A stretch of DNA of 64,000 bases from Pempheris klunzingeri (taxonomy: Eukaryota > Chordata > Actinopteri > Acropomatiformes > Pempheridae), in NCBI RefSeq assembly GCF_042242105.1, contig NC_092029.1:14432885-14496884 (forward strand), read 5' to 3'. Position numbers and translations under genes: made by a program. The stretch's first letter is position 1. Every line of letters starts with the position of its first letter. The notes beneath the pieces were generated by a model. The model saw only the letters and a program-made list of their open reading frames with translations, was not told the origin of the DNA and did not search any database. This document shows positions 32,401-45,000 of this stretch, piece after piece.

Positions 32401-35400
32401 CAACCCGGCCTCCCTTTAGCTTGACGTGCAGATCTGCACGGCATGTTGACATAGATTCTCTGCCACCACTGGTGTTTTAATGGTTTAATGACCTAAAAGT
32501 GAAAACTTAAAAAACAGTGGACTGATCGGTGACTTACAGAGCAGCCTGCCACCCCTGCTTCATATAGAGGTGTCCTCTCTCTATACGAATGTTGTTAGCA
32601 AAGTGCATCCTTTTGGGAAGGTTTTCTTTGAGGTACGGCCTCATTGGCTGGTCAGGGGTCCTGCACTTCAGAACAGACACAGAAGAGGAGAATCAACACA
32701 CAGCAGAGGGAGAATGGGATTGTTTGACATGAAGCCAAGCAAGCAGATAATTTTTCATTCTTCTTATCAATACAAAAGTCACATTTGGAATACTTCGCAT
32801 ACCGACAAGTTCTTCACCAGGCCCTCAAAGTCGACTGAGGAGAGAAACACAGGACAAGGTCAGCCACGCTGGTTACAAACAAACTGACAGCGAGTGATGC
32901 TGCAAAGCTGGGCAGGAAGGAAAGGTGGCTGCTATCCACAGGAACTTACAGGAGAAGTAATCATCTGGGAGGAGACTGGGTCTGATGCGAGCAGCCGGGC
33001 CTTGGATGACAGTAAAGCCATCAGTATTGCTCATGTAGGTTGACACATACGCTGCCTTTTCACACAAAGCCTCTTCCATGCCTGTGAAAAATGAGGAAAT
33101 ATACATTTTTCTTTACACGTGGGCAGGAAAGCATGAAAGGTAGTGAACATCTGCAAAACACATTGCTCAGTGTGTATGATTTTTCTTGTTTTTATCTCAT
33201 GCTGATCTTTAACTTTGAACCTTCGACGAGGCACGAGGGTTTATCTATGTGATAGATTTACGTGTCCAGTGTAACATGTGTTGACATGATTTTGGGTGTG
33301 ACACGTGAACACTGGCGAATCTTGTTTCTAGTCCTTGATTACGAGCTGCAGATGAATAACTAGCACAGCGTGTCAGAATGAATATCTTCTTCTTGGAGAT
33401 GATGTCTTTGATGAGGATAGTTGGGCATCGCTCTGAGCTGCGCTTTGATCTTTAATATGTCTAATTACAAGACTTAACATATGGTCTCCAGATGCCCACA
33501 GAGATTTCTCAAGACAAAATATCTGCAGATCTACTACTGAGAACAGTTTTTCCTAGTTTATGCCCAGATAGCAGACTCGTTTTTCATCAGATCAGATCAG
33601 ATCTGGCATGGACCTGCAGATTTTTGCTGCAACAGGTGCAGTGACTCAACCATGTCAAACATTTGCAAATGACACTAAGCTTCTAAAGCCCCCCTCAGTG
33701 GCACACAGACCCTAAAACGATGCTACGTCTTGCTACTGTGAAACCACAGAGATTTAGGAAGGATACGCCAGGTTTGTTTGTGAGCAAATGCAAAGCTTTA
33801 AATGCAGGTAAAAGAAAAAGACAAAAACGGACTTCTGAATTGTTTCAAAAGAGTCCAAGTCGTACTTCTTGTATTTTTTAAAGAATTTTATTCTGTATTA
33901 TTGCTTGTGTCACTCCCCTTTATTTTGTTATATTAGAGTGTACACTGTACCACAGCTGTGTGGAGGGAGTGTGGTTATCTCACCGTGGTCTGATATGATT
34001 ATGACATTGACACAGTGCTGCAGACTTCTCTGTGTCAGGCCATCCATCAGCATTCCCAGAATCCTGTCCACATCTTCCAAGGCCTGAATGACCTGTAGGC
34101 ACAACAGCATTTAAAGATTCACCAGAGTTAATGTGTCACTGTGGCAGCACGGCAGTGTCCAGACAAACACCTCAGGGACAGCTGGCTTTAGCCAAGATAA
34201 TGAACTAAAATTCATAATCTTAACTTTATTAAATGGGGTTTGGTTACGCTGGTATATAGACCTGGAACTATTAGTCGATCAACAGAAAATAGTAGCAGTT
34301 ATTTTGATAATTGGCTAACCATTAAACACACATTTTTTTTAAGCAGAAATGTTGAAACATTTGCTAGTTTCAGCTTCTCAAAATCTGCAACTTTTATTTG
34401 TTCCACAAGAAGTTTCTCACTTTGACAAAAACTTTCAACCTCATCTCTTGGTCCTAATTAGTGGATGATACAGAGATACAATATGACCATTTGTTATTAC
34501 ACCAAGTTCCACATTTACTGAGGCATCTCCATGGCTACAAAAAAAACTCCAACTGCTGATGAAGACCATGAGGTGCAAGTAAAACCTCTGGAAAAAAGCT
34601 GGTTAGTGGAACCTATTGGAAGATTTTGTCTCTCTATTGTTTCTAAAGGTTTCTAAAGAAGGAACTTTCTCGTGATCATGATTTTTTTTTTTTAACTGTC
34701 TGGTCAGTTGTTCTTCCAAGTAATGAACAACCAGTTAATAACTGCAGGTTTAATGACTGACCTGGCTGCTCTTTGGCCCATAACGATGTCCTGATGAGTC
34801 AGGTTCATCCAGGTACAAAGTGTAGAAGTCAGGTCTAAAATCACGAAGAGAACAGTCAGTGTCTTCTGATGGTGACTCACAACATGATCTCTGAACAGTG
34901 ATGAAGAGCACGCCGTACCTTTGTTCCTGAGGTAAACTGAGCCATTCAAACACCGTCGACAGTCTCTTCTCAAATGTAATGCTCCTGTGCACCGAAAACA
35001 CTCCATGTCATTTATCCACACATCAGTACACCACTATATTGTGGCATACATTCTTCATTCGTGAATTTGAATAGCTGTAATGTAATGGCATCGTTCTTAC
35101 TTGTCATACACCTTGTAGAGATCTGGGAAGGTCCCATTGATGGGTACATCTGAGCCAGGCCAGAAGTAGGTTGCGGTTTTCAGTTTCTGACGGGTGGCAG
35201 TGATCCAGACCTGAGGAGAGGAGAGGAGAGGAGAGGAGAGGAGAGGAGAGGAGAGGAGAGGAGAGTGTCATCTAGGTTCGTGATTAATTCAGACTAAACT
35301 GTAGTAGACTAAAACCTAATTCATTTATCTCAGTACATCACAGCAGCAGTGTCCATTAGTCCATCAGGATAAAAGTGTAATCCCTCACAGAACAGTCAAG

Positions 35401-38400
35401 ACTGATGGAAATATAACAGCATGTTTTTATGCTAAATCGATACCTATTAGACTGATCTGCAGTGAAGTAATTTATCTATGCAGCAGGCTTGTAAGCATGT
35501 TTTGGCAGATCCACTTAGTTGTATTGCTTCATTATGGAAGAATGCATTCCAGGGTCAGCGTTCATCTCCTCACAGTGTATTTTTAAGAGGAGCGGCCTGT
35601 CACACAGTAGAGGAATGAAATTTAAGAGGCATTCCATTTAAATGGGAACTACAAAGCATCTGAACAAGCACAACACGCAGCCCTCACGACCGCTCATTTA
35701 GCATGAGCAGAATCTATAATCAGATCACGAAGATCATTATGGTGAGAGGCAATTCTTAGCAACGCTCAGCACATGATCTGAGAACAGTGCTTCGTATTTC
35801 TCACACATGACTTACCTTCATTCAGGTCAGGTTTTCAACAAAATCAGAGTGTTAACTTTCACATGTCAGATGTGTTAAAGAAATGTTATGACAGTTTTGG
35901 TCATGGTCACGATGATGATTCACTCACTGGCTCTCCTTGGTACCATTTGGCGTTGAATTTCTCATCACTTTTCAAGCTGAAGAAAGCGTTTCGGGTCACA
36001 TCATACATCTTGTTGTCCACAATCCCATGAGACTCAGGATAAAGACCCTGCAGCAGGAAGTGGACATAAAAACACACATTCAGGGTGAGCTGCTCCGATA
36101 GTGAGACTGCAGGAATTTACAGCGATTAGCTCTTCTCTTCCATGTCTCTAATGTAAATATTACCGGTAACCACAGCAGTTTATTTTAATGGCAGCATCTG
36201 GTTTCACCCAAAAGGGGTGAAATCCACTCTGTAAGCCCCTCAGTTCTGCTGCTGTTCCTTCTCACATGCACATGTAAGCCATTAGGCCTCAACAGTAACC
36301 ACTATGCTACCGTGAAGAGACTCTACGGTTGCAGGGAAAAGCCCCAAATTCCACAGAAGTTCACTGTGAACTGTGGAACGGTGTAACAGCAGCGGTGGAA
36401 AAGTGGAAAACAGGGCAGTACATTTAGTCAAGTGCTGTACTTATGTAGTATCTTGAGGTATTTATATTTCATTTGAGTATTTCAGTTTTATGCTTCTCTA
36501 CGATTCCGATGGAAATATTGTACTTTTTAGTCCAAGGAAAGATGATAGAATATTACATAAAACAAATACACATTTGTTTCACATAGCTTTGATTTATTCT
36601 TCTCTTCTGCCCCATTAATCATTGCACAACCCCTTAGATGTATCTTGTGACCCTTTGTGGTGGGCCCATCTCCCATGTTGTGCACTATCCAGTCCAGATG
36701 CTTATGAGCATTTAGCAGCTCTACCAAAGAGATATTTCCCCTCTAAACCTCTGAGGTGGTTTTATTAAATTGCCCAATGCCCAAAGAGAAAAATCACATC
36801 AAGATATTGTATAAAACATTGAGTTAAATCAATAAAATAAATAATAGTGTAGCAGAAGTTTGTTTTTTTACTCTTTCCTCTCCTATAAATTAGCAGATTT
36901 TTCTTGTGACTTACATAAAGTAGTTAAAACTTGCACCTAAAACTGATACAACAGTATCATAGCAGTGGTTCCATCAATGTAAACCACAAGCATAAATCTA
37001 TCTATCTCTGTTTAACATAATGTATCAGTCACGTCGACCATTTTTCTGTAAAACAAATACTTTACTGCTGAAAATACTTCTGAACTTGTACCCTGGTAAG
37101 ATTTTGAGTGCAGGACCTTAACTTAACTTAACCTTAACTTAAGTATTTTTCCATTATTGTATTGGTGCTTTTAAACATTCAGTTCTTCTTCCACCAGTGA
37201 CGAAACAAGTCAGTGTGATAAATTAACCTCTGACCAGAAAAGACTTACAGTCACAATGCTGTAGTGGTTGGGAAAGGTCTTCGTGGGATACACAGGCCTC
37301 ATGTATGGTGCTGTTGTTCCGCCGTTTCCTGCAGCACAGTAATGCTCAGTCACACCAGGGAGCACAGTGAACCACAACGAGCTGTCGAGTCAACAATGCT
37401 GATGACTTACGTAACTTGTTGATGATAGGAAGGTGGCTGCTGTGATCTTTCAGGTACTCTGCCCTGAAACCGTCCAAGGATATCAGGATGAGAGGAGACC
37501 TGGTGAAACTGTGTGGGAAGACAGAGAGGAAGAATGATGCTTTAAGAGGACATTGAGTTTGGTTGAATGGGAAATGGAATAATTACTCAGCAGGAGACCC
37601 TGCTATCTTTGGCATCGGTAATGTGGCAGTAGTGTCGTACAGTACATCTGTGTCAAGAGAATACAAAGGAGCTCTTTGACCACGCAGGCAAGAGGAGAAA
37701 TAAAGTCACATCACAGACCACACAAACACACTGCGGAAGAGAACAGGAAGAGAAATGTGATCACTGATGATAAATCAAAATTCTGTTAGACTACAGAGGC
37801 CTTCTTCTTTCATGGTCCCCTCCCATTTCAGGAAGCTGCTTCATTACCTGTAAGAGTTACAGGTTATTGCTTCAGTTCTCCTGAGTAGTTAAACACCTAT
37901 CAAGATATTCATAGCTCAATATCAGAATTACAATATTGAGTGTAATGAATAACGCCAATGAAGGTTGGCATTAAATTATTTTTTTGGCTATATTTTACAT
38001 CTTTTTCTTAATTTTGATCTCATCGAAGAAAATATTGTCTTGGCACCAGCACCAAAACTCAGGTTTTTATCTACATCAGTATTCAAACTTGCCAAACAAC
38101 ACAAGCTCTAAAACTAAGCAATATTTTGTCAAAGTACTTACAGCTAAAGCTGGGGGCAGCAGAACAAGCTGTCAACACAAACATGTACATATTATCACCT
38201 TTGCAATGGCTAATATGTTAGCAAGCGGTGACATATTCAAACCACGCGGGGCAACTTTATCATTCATTCATTTGTAGTTGTGCTTCCAGTCACGTGATGA
38301 ATGTGAGCCCTCTCTTTTAGCTCTGTTTTGTTCTCCACCATCTCCTGAAAAAATCTCTGTGTTTTCTTTAGCTGCTAAATGCTCCCCTACGCTCACCACT

Positions 38401-39023
38401 ACACTTTGTCTGTCTGCCAGCCAGCCAACATTAGTGACTAGGTCTGATAAACAGATTAGCGACAGTACACCAGTCTGTTTATCAGAGCCACACGGACAAT
38501 GTTTGTCATGTAATTGGTTAAAAAACATAACATTTAATAAAAATGTCACTTTAAAAAAGATTAATGAATACCTGAACAAAAAAATTGAGTTTCAAATTTG
38601 AATCAAAATTGAAAATGTAGCTTTAAAAGACCAATACATAACTGAATCTTATGAATTAGCAATCCAAGTTTTCATTAACTTAAAGGGCACTTCCTTTTTT
38701 CCTCTTTCGCTTTCTCCTTCACCACAATCATGATACTTTGATATAAAAAATTAACAAGCGAAGAAATTTTCCGCAAGAGCTTCTTCTTTGCGTGTAAAGA
38801 TCAAACCACACATTTAAATAGTGTGGTGTGCGGTTTTCCAACAGAAACAATATAAACAAATCCAAGAGAATGAGTGCCTTTGATATAAAAAATACAGACA
38901 ACATTTATTTGTTTAAAGCTTTTTTCAAACCAAAAATAGCTTCATTTGGAGCCACAGGTTTTCTTTTCCATAGTCTAATGTCTGGGGTTACTCCCTTACC
39001 AGAGCAGAAGAACACACACACAT

Positions 39024-39055
<32 letters not shown>

Positions 39056-42000
39056 CAACGCATGCCTGATTACTCAGAGTCATTAGCCTGGTTTCCATTG
39101 AAATGGTTACTTTTTTCCACGAAAACAGCTGTGTCGTAAAACCACGAGTCACGTGTTTGGGTTATTTTCACACTTCTAAAACAGAAAAAAATGATGAACA
39201 CACAATTTTTTTTTTTTTTTTCGAGAGTCACTGGGAACAATAGCCTGAACTCATGATAGCTGTGGACTGAAAAGCTTCATTCTCATCACCAAAACATGCT
39301 GAATGATATTGTACAAATGGGAGGGGATGAGATGTAATCCAAACTAGGCCAACTGAGATTTGAGGTATTATTTTCTATCAAACACCACATCAACAGCAGA
39401 ACAGGAGTATTGTATTACCCAGGTGGACAGTGTAGTTGTTGAATTTCCCCATCGGTCTCCTGCAGCCAGATTTCCCCTTCTGATGGAAAAGAAGAGCGTT
39501 GTCAGTGATAAAAAGTATGTTTCCAGTTTCATACAGTATATTTTTCTAAGGTAACGTGACTGTAACATCCATTGATGTCAGTAAATGCCAAAAAAACAGA
39601 CTTTTTCGCAGATAGAAGTGATAGAGTGTTAGAGTTGTGCTGAAAAACTTTAAAGGATAATCTTTACATATGGCTGGTAGATACAAAAAGGTTTGGAAGT
39701 GTCCAGTAGATCATTGGCTGCAACATAATCCTTCCCGGAAATTGCACCCAATCAAAGTATGTCCACTAAAAGTACTTGTTTTTGCCACCGACCGGCTCAG
39801 ATTGTGATTCTAAGTGTCTAACTAACTAACTAACTAACTAACTAACTTAACTAACTAATCCTTTGAAAACACGAAAGTCACACAATGACACAAACAAGCT
39901 AACTGACCGTAGACCAGTAACTCCTGACTCCTCAATGGAGTCTGGTGGCTTTGAAGCGAGTGTTATCATGGCTGTTTCTGGTTAAACAAAAAGGATCTTA
40001 CAGCTCTAACTTTGTAAGGATCCTAACTCTGAATGGCAAATCTGAACCTGTCGGCCGAGAGAATTTGGCTGGAAAATCACCTGCATGAATATCATACGCT
40101 GACATACACAGTTCCTCTTTAAGATTATTAGGAGTTCAACATCACTCCTGTGTATGGGAGTGGTTTGATAACATTTGGAGCACAGAAATACATGACATCA
40201 CCTTTTCCAGCTGAGCCCCGTCCGGTTCAAACCAGAGAGTAAAGCAAGAACAAAAGCAGAGAAACTAAAGTTTCTCATGGGAATTAACAAAAAAAAAAGT
40301 TTCAACTTTGAAAGAAAAGCTTGTGCTCATGTCAGATCCCATCGCTCAGATTAAGAAGCTGATTGAAAGAATATGTTTCCACGGCCTTTGATTAAATGGG
40401 ATTATCTACTGGCATATCACCAGAGGAAGTGAAAGTGCAGAAATGCCTCTTTGTCATCCACTTATATTCATGAGATGACCTATGGAAAAATCAGAAACTG
40501 AAGGTTTCCTGTGCGTCCTGGCCAGCAAAGACTTTCCACTGTGTTTTGGAGCTAGAAGAGAACAACTCTGTGAACCACATCAATATGTTGCGTAAAGGCA
40601 CAAATGGAGAAGCACAGACAGACTCTATGGACAATCAAATGTTTTCAGCCAGACGACATTTGTTGACATGCACTAGAAACCATCTGGACTTTTGTTCTCA
40701 TGGAAACAAAACAGGGAGGGAAAAAAAAAAGGTTTTCTTAAAGGCCTGTGACCATTTAACTAGTAACCACGTCATATGAGGCGATACATGCACTGTAAAC
40801 AAGGGACATCTCTACCTCGGACTAATCTATTTACCTTATGTGAGGCAAATGAAATATATGGAACTAGCCCACATCCCACAACATGGACGCATCTTTTTAA
40901 ACCTGCACTCAAATAAACACAAATTATGGTATGTAAACAGAAGACAAGAGCGAACTTTGAAGAAGAAAAATAGTAGAGGAAATCAAGGCCATGAGTGCAT
41001 TTCATGTTTGTGTTGCAATGAAGTGCGATTTGCAAGTAAATCCTCAAATATTTGTCAGGCACTGTAACATAAACCTAAAAGAAATACGATACACCGTCCA
41101 GTATTTTCTCCTGAGCAGCTCCCGGAGCATTTGGAAACAAAGTCTTGCTCAAGATCACACAGACAGGGTGACTCTGTTTGGGTCACCTCTTTCACCTTTT
41201 AAGCAGCTGCCCTCCCAACCCGTCTGTCAAGTCTGCTGCTCACTGGACGCATGACAGAGGGAGTCTTAGCGTGTCGGTGATAACGCCCCTCCTCGCTGCC
41301 ACTCGAGGCCAGTGGTGCGGTTTGGACCGAACATGGGGATGCTCTGTCTCTGGAGACAAGTTGCTGTGGTCTGTAATCCAGAGGAAAACCCGCTCTCAGC
41401 GTTTTATACTGCAAACTGTCAGCCTCCAGGAAGAAGTCCTGGGTTATTTTTATTTCTTTTCATCTGCTTTCAAAGGCCTTACCAAGAAAGCAGCGTTATG
41501 AAAGATGTAGAAGTTCCAACAAAGCTGCATAGATGTGAAAAACGCCCAAATATGAGTCTGGGTGAGTGAAAAGTCAAAATTTATTCTTCCCATATGGCTT
41601 TCATGTTAGCTGGGTAGGAAGTATAAGTTAAAGGGAAATGCCACAGCAGAGAGAGCACCCCGCCCAGGCTGGGGACAGTTGCCCACAGTCGCCGCTGCCC
41701 CTGAAATGGAAGAGGGGTGTTTTGGCATGGCGGTTTGCAACAAAGAGCACACTGACGCCGCTGCCCACGTCTAACCAGAGGGAATCTATAGCTGAAGAAA
41801 ACACGCCGGCCCCGGGTGAACATTCCTGTCTCACTCTAATGTGTGTTTACGATGTGTTTTGCTGCAGTGGGCTAAAAAAGATGGGTCGCACCACCCTGAC
41901 AGAAACATATCTCATGGAGAAATCATACGCAGCCTCAGGAGTTAACATTCACTTCTGTGTCTCTCTTTCACTGTCTGGTTGCCAAAACAATAGCAGAATG

Positions 42001-45000
42001 CAGGCTTCTTGTTCCCACTGTTGCCCACTTGTACTATGTGCTTTCACCAGCCTTTATTGAACAAGTGCACCAAAATGAAACCTGAGATAGTCATTTCATG
42101 CTGCCTCTCCCTGTCGCTCTCTCTGTCTCTATTCACTGTCTGAATAGTAGAGTGAAAGCCATGGCTCGCCAAAGCTCAGTCAGAAAGTCTAATATGGCAG
42201 GCTATATATTATTTATGATATATTTACATGTGAGTGAGAGCAAGAAATTTACATGAAATCTTGAATCTGAGCATTTATTTAAAGGGCAAAAATGTTTGTT
42301 ATCACTGCTTAGACTTTCCAACTTAAAGCCCACATTTTTTATCATTTATTTTTATGTGAATATCTTTCCAATTATTCTGATGGTGTATTTTTGTCTGAAG
42401 GAATAATGCCCCCGAAAACTGCAGCCGAACTATGCTGTAACTGAATCCCTTCCCCTACAGCAGGTGACTGCCATGATGGATATGCGCAGGGAGCGGAAAC
42501 ACAATCACAAACAAACTGTAGCTGTAGAATAAGGACAGTGAAACGCTCATCAGCGCCTACCGTTCCCACTGCTGCTCTTTCTCAGGGATAACACCACGGC
42601 CAGGATGACCACCAGTAAACACAGCAGCAGGACCTAAAACCCAGAAAGCAAATGTCAGGAATGTGAAAGAATCGAAGCAGTAAAAGTTAAAACTAGTGAA
42701 ATAACAGCTCATAAACACATGCAGCTGTCCACAAGCATGACTGAGGATGTTTAGATTGAACTCTTTGCTCTGGCGAGTTGAAAGTGGAGGAAACGAGAGG
42801 TAAAGTCAGACACACTGTGCTGAATAATGATCAACAGCACTCTTGCCTGCGCTCTTCAAATAATCTGAGATAGTTACAAATGGTGACCGACTATCATCTG
42901 ACCTGATAGGGTCTGTTAGTAACGACCTTCAAACTAAATATAAGTGAAACAAATCCCCATGATTTTGAATATCTTTCAGCAACATACTTTGAATGCTACT
43001 CTGGTGGAAATGGCCTTGGCAAAAGCTTATCCTGCTGGCATTCTACACACATTCTAGCTGCATGCCTTGTGATCGTAATATTAACATAGGGGAGCACACT
43101 TCTGGCGTCAAGAGAGAGGCCATCAATCAGGACGTTCTCCAATCGATACAACAGAAAGCGTGCGACGCAGTAACTGCACTACAGAGAGGCTGCCAGCAGC
43201 GTTGGCTCCAGAGATGTCAGCATCAGTTGTGCAGTCCACCGTTTTCATCCGGACTGAAACACCTCAGCAACTACTGGTTGGACTGTAACATTCATGGTCC
43301 CCAGAGAATGAAACCTACCAACTTTGTTGATTCCCTGACTTTTCCTCTAGTGACTTTCCTAATCTCCTTGCTATTTCTTTTCTTTTTAACCAGTAAAACA
43401 TGTCCAGCACTTAGCTCAAAGCACCAGTGTTCCTAATTACAGCCTCACTCAGCTGCTGACTTTGCTGTAGACTTTTAGACTTGTTATTTTGTTTATTCGT
43501 CCATTCCCTGTTTCATTCATTCATTATTTTAATTGTTTGTTTTGTGAGACTTCAATGCTTATTCAAGATGGGATAAAGGCCTTGCAGTGCTGAGCGAAGG
43601 TGGGCCGTTGTTTCTCTCCATAACTGTGCCCGGTTTAACATAATCACTTCCAGATTCCCTCGTTCACCAGATCCAACTGTCCAAATGTTGGTCTTGGCCC
43701 TCTGTAATTGAAAAGTCAAAGGAGGACAGAGGCCTGGCTGCTTCTTTAGAAGCTGCTCTGCCCTTATCTGCTGATCACTGGGGGCCAGGGGTTTGTAATT
43801 AGAGGGGTGCTTAAAGGAAGGCTGTATCAGTATTTAGAGTGGGGGGTGTTTAGCAGGATTATCGTTGCTGCTTATTTGGAAGACCCTGCAACACCCAAAC
43901 AAGCCCTGCAGAGGTTATCATGGTCGTTTAATTAGCATGAAGAGTTTGAAAGCTGTTTTTTAAAAAGTGTCCTGCCCATTTTAAACATCTCTCCAGTCCT
44001 GCATGCCTGTTTGTGTAAAAGAAGAGTATTTTTTCCTTTTATCCCTTTAACCATCTTGTGACCCCTCAGATTTATCTTGGGACCACTAGGAACCACTGCT
44101 GAGGTGGAACTGTAAATGCTTACATAACACTGACATCCTCCACTATAAAAGTAACAATTTAAGTCTCTTAACTATTATTTAATAATCATTATTAACTTAA
44201 TAAGCAAAATAAAACATTAAATATTACTATTACCACTTCACCTCCTACTCCCATTTCATCCCAGGTTCTTATCTCTCTTGAAACATCACAATAATCATTA
44301 AAGTTTCATCTTATTTGTGTTTTCTGTCCATTTCTCATCTTGTCAGTGGCGTTGAAACACATCTTGACTTCAGCTGAAAGCTGTTTTCAAAACTTAGACT
44401 TAAAGTAAATCAAAATGCACGTAAATCCAACAAACTCTGACTTGTGGGAGGATGTTAGAACCATGCTGACATACCGCGCATCTATTTTTTACTTGTTGTA
44501 AAACAAACACAACCCTCTCACTCAGCTCTAGATTAGATGTCTTCATGCCGGAGTAATTCATGCCCTTTCATTTATTCCCCCTGAAAGCTGTAGTAGTGTG
44601 GAGTTAGTCATGAATGTAAGGTTGTGGGAATCATTGCCTGCAGCAGTGATCCATTTAGGGTGATCCACGTACACGCGAATTCCTAGACGGGTATGAAAAT
44701 ATGCCGCTGTGTGTTCATGGTGTCTGGGTACGTGTGCTCATTTTCTCCAGCTATAGGTGAAGAGAGAGGGGGACCTGGGAGGGACGGGCTCGTTGGCAAA
44801 GACATGGTCTTTGTGGGCTGTAAAAGTAAACTGTCTGTCTGGAGCAAACCTACTCGTCTGACTCTGAAACCAGCTCCAGTTATTGCCTGTATTGTCTAGA
44901 CGGTAATGATCTGATTGGAGCGCCGGGTGGTCTGAATCAAACTGGACGGCGTCCACATGAAGACACAAGCATGAACGTGTCCTCCTAAAGCTGCCATTAG

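Larger units (their letters stand above)
37648..42560 (-). other. ENPP intron where somatomedin-B exons would be expected
   Basis: I read all three minus-strand frames for the CxC...CC.D/GDCC signature and found none. The only Cys-rich frame (about 41,600-41,830, with [10 protein letters not shown]) does not fit the spacing. It contains repeat family B, a CA run (39,029-39,054), an AACT array (39,819-39,857) and AT-rich DNA. Confidence 0.65.

Noticed and set aside
41581..41834. Cys-containing frame (LCCKPPC) in the ENPP intron considered as a somatomedin-B exon
   Set aside because: Cysteine spacing does not match CxC...CC.D, and no phase-compatible splice sites flank it.
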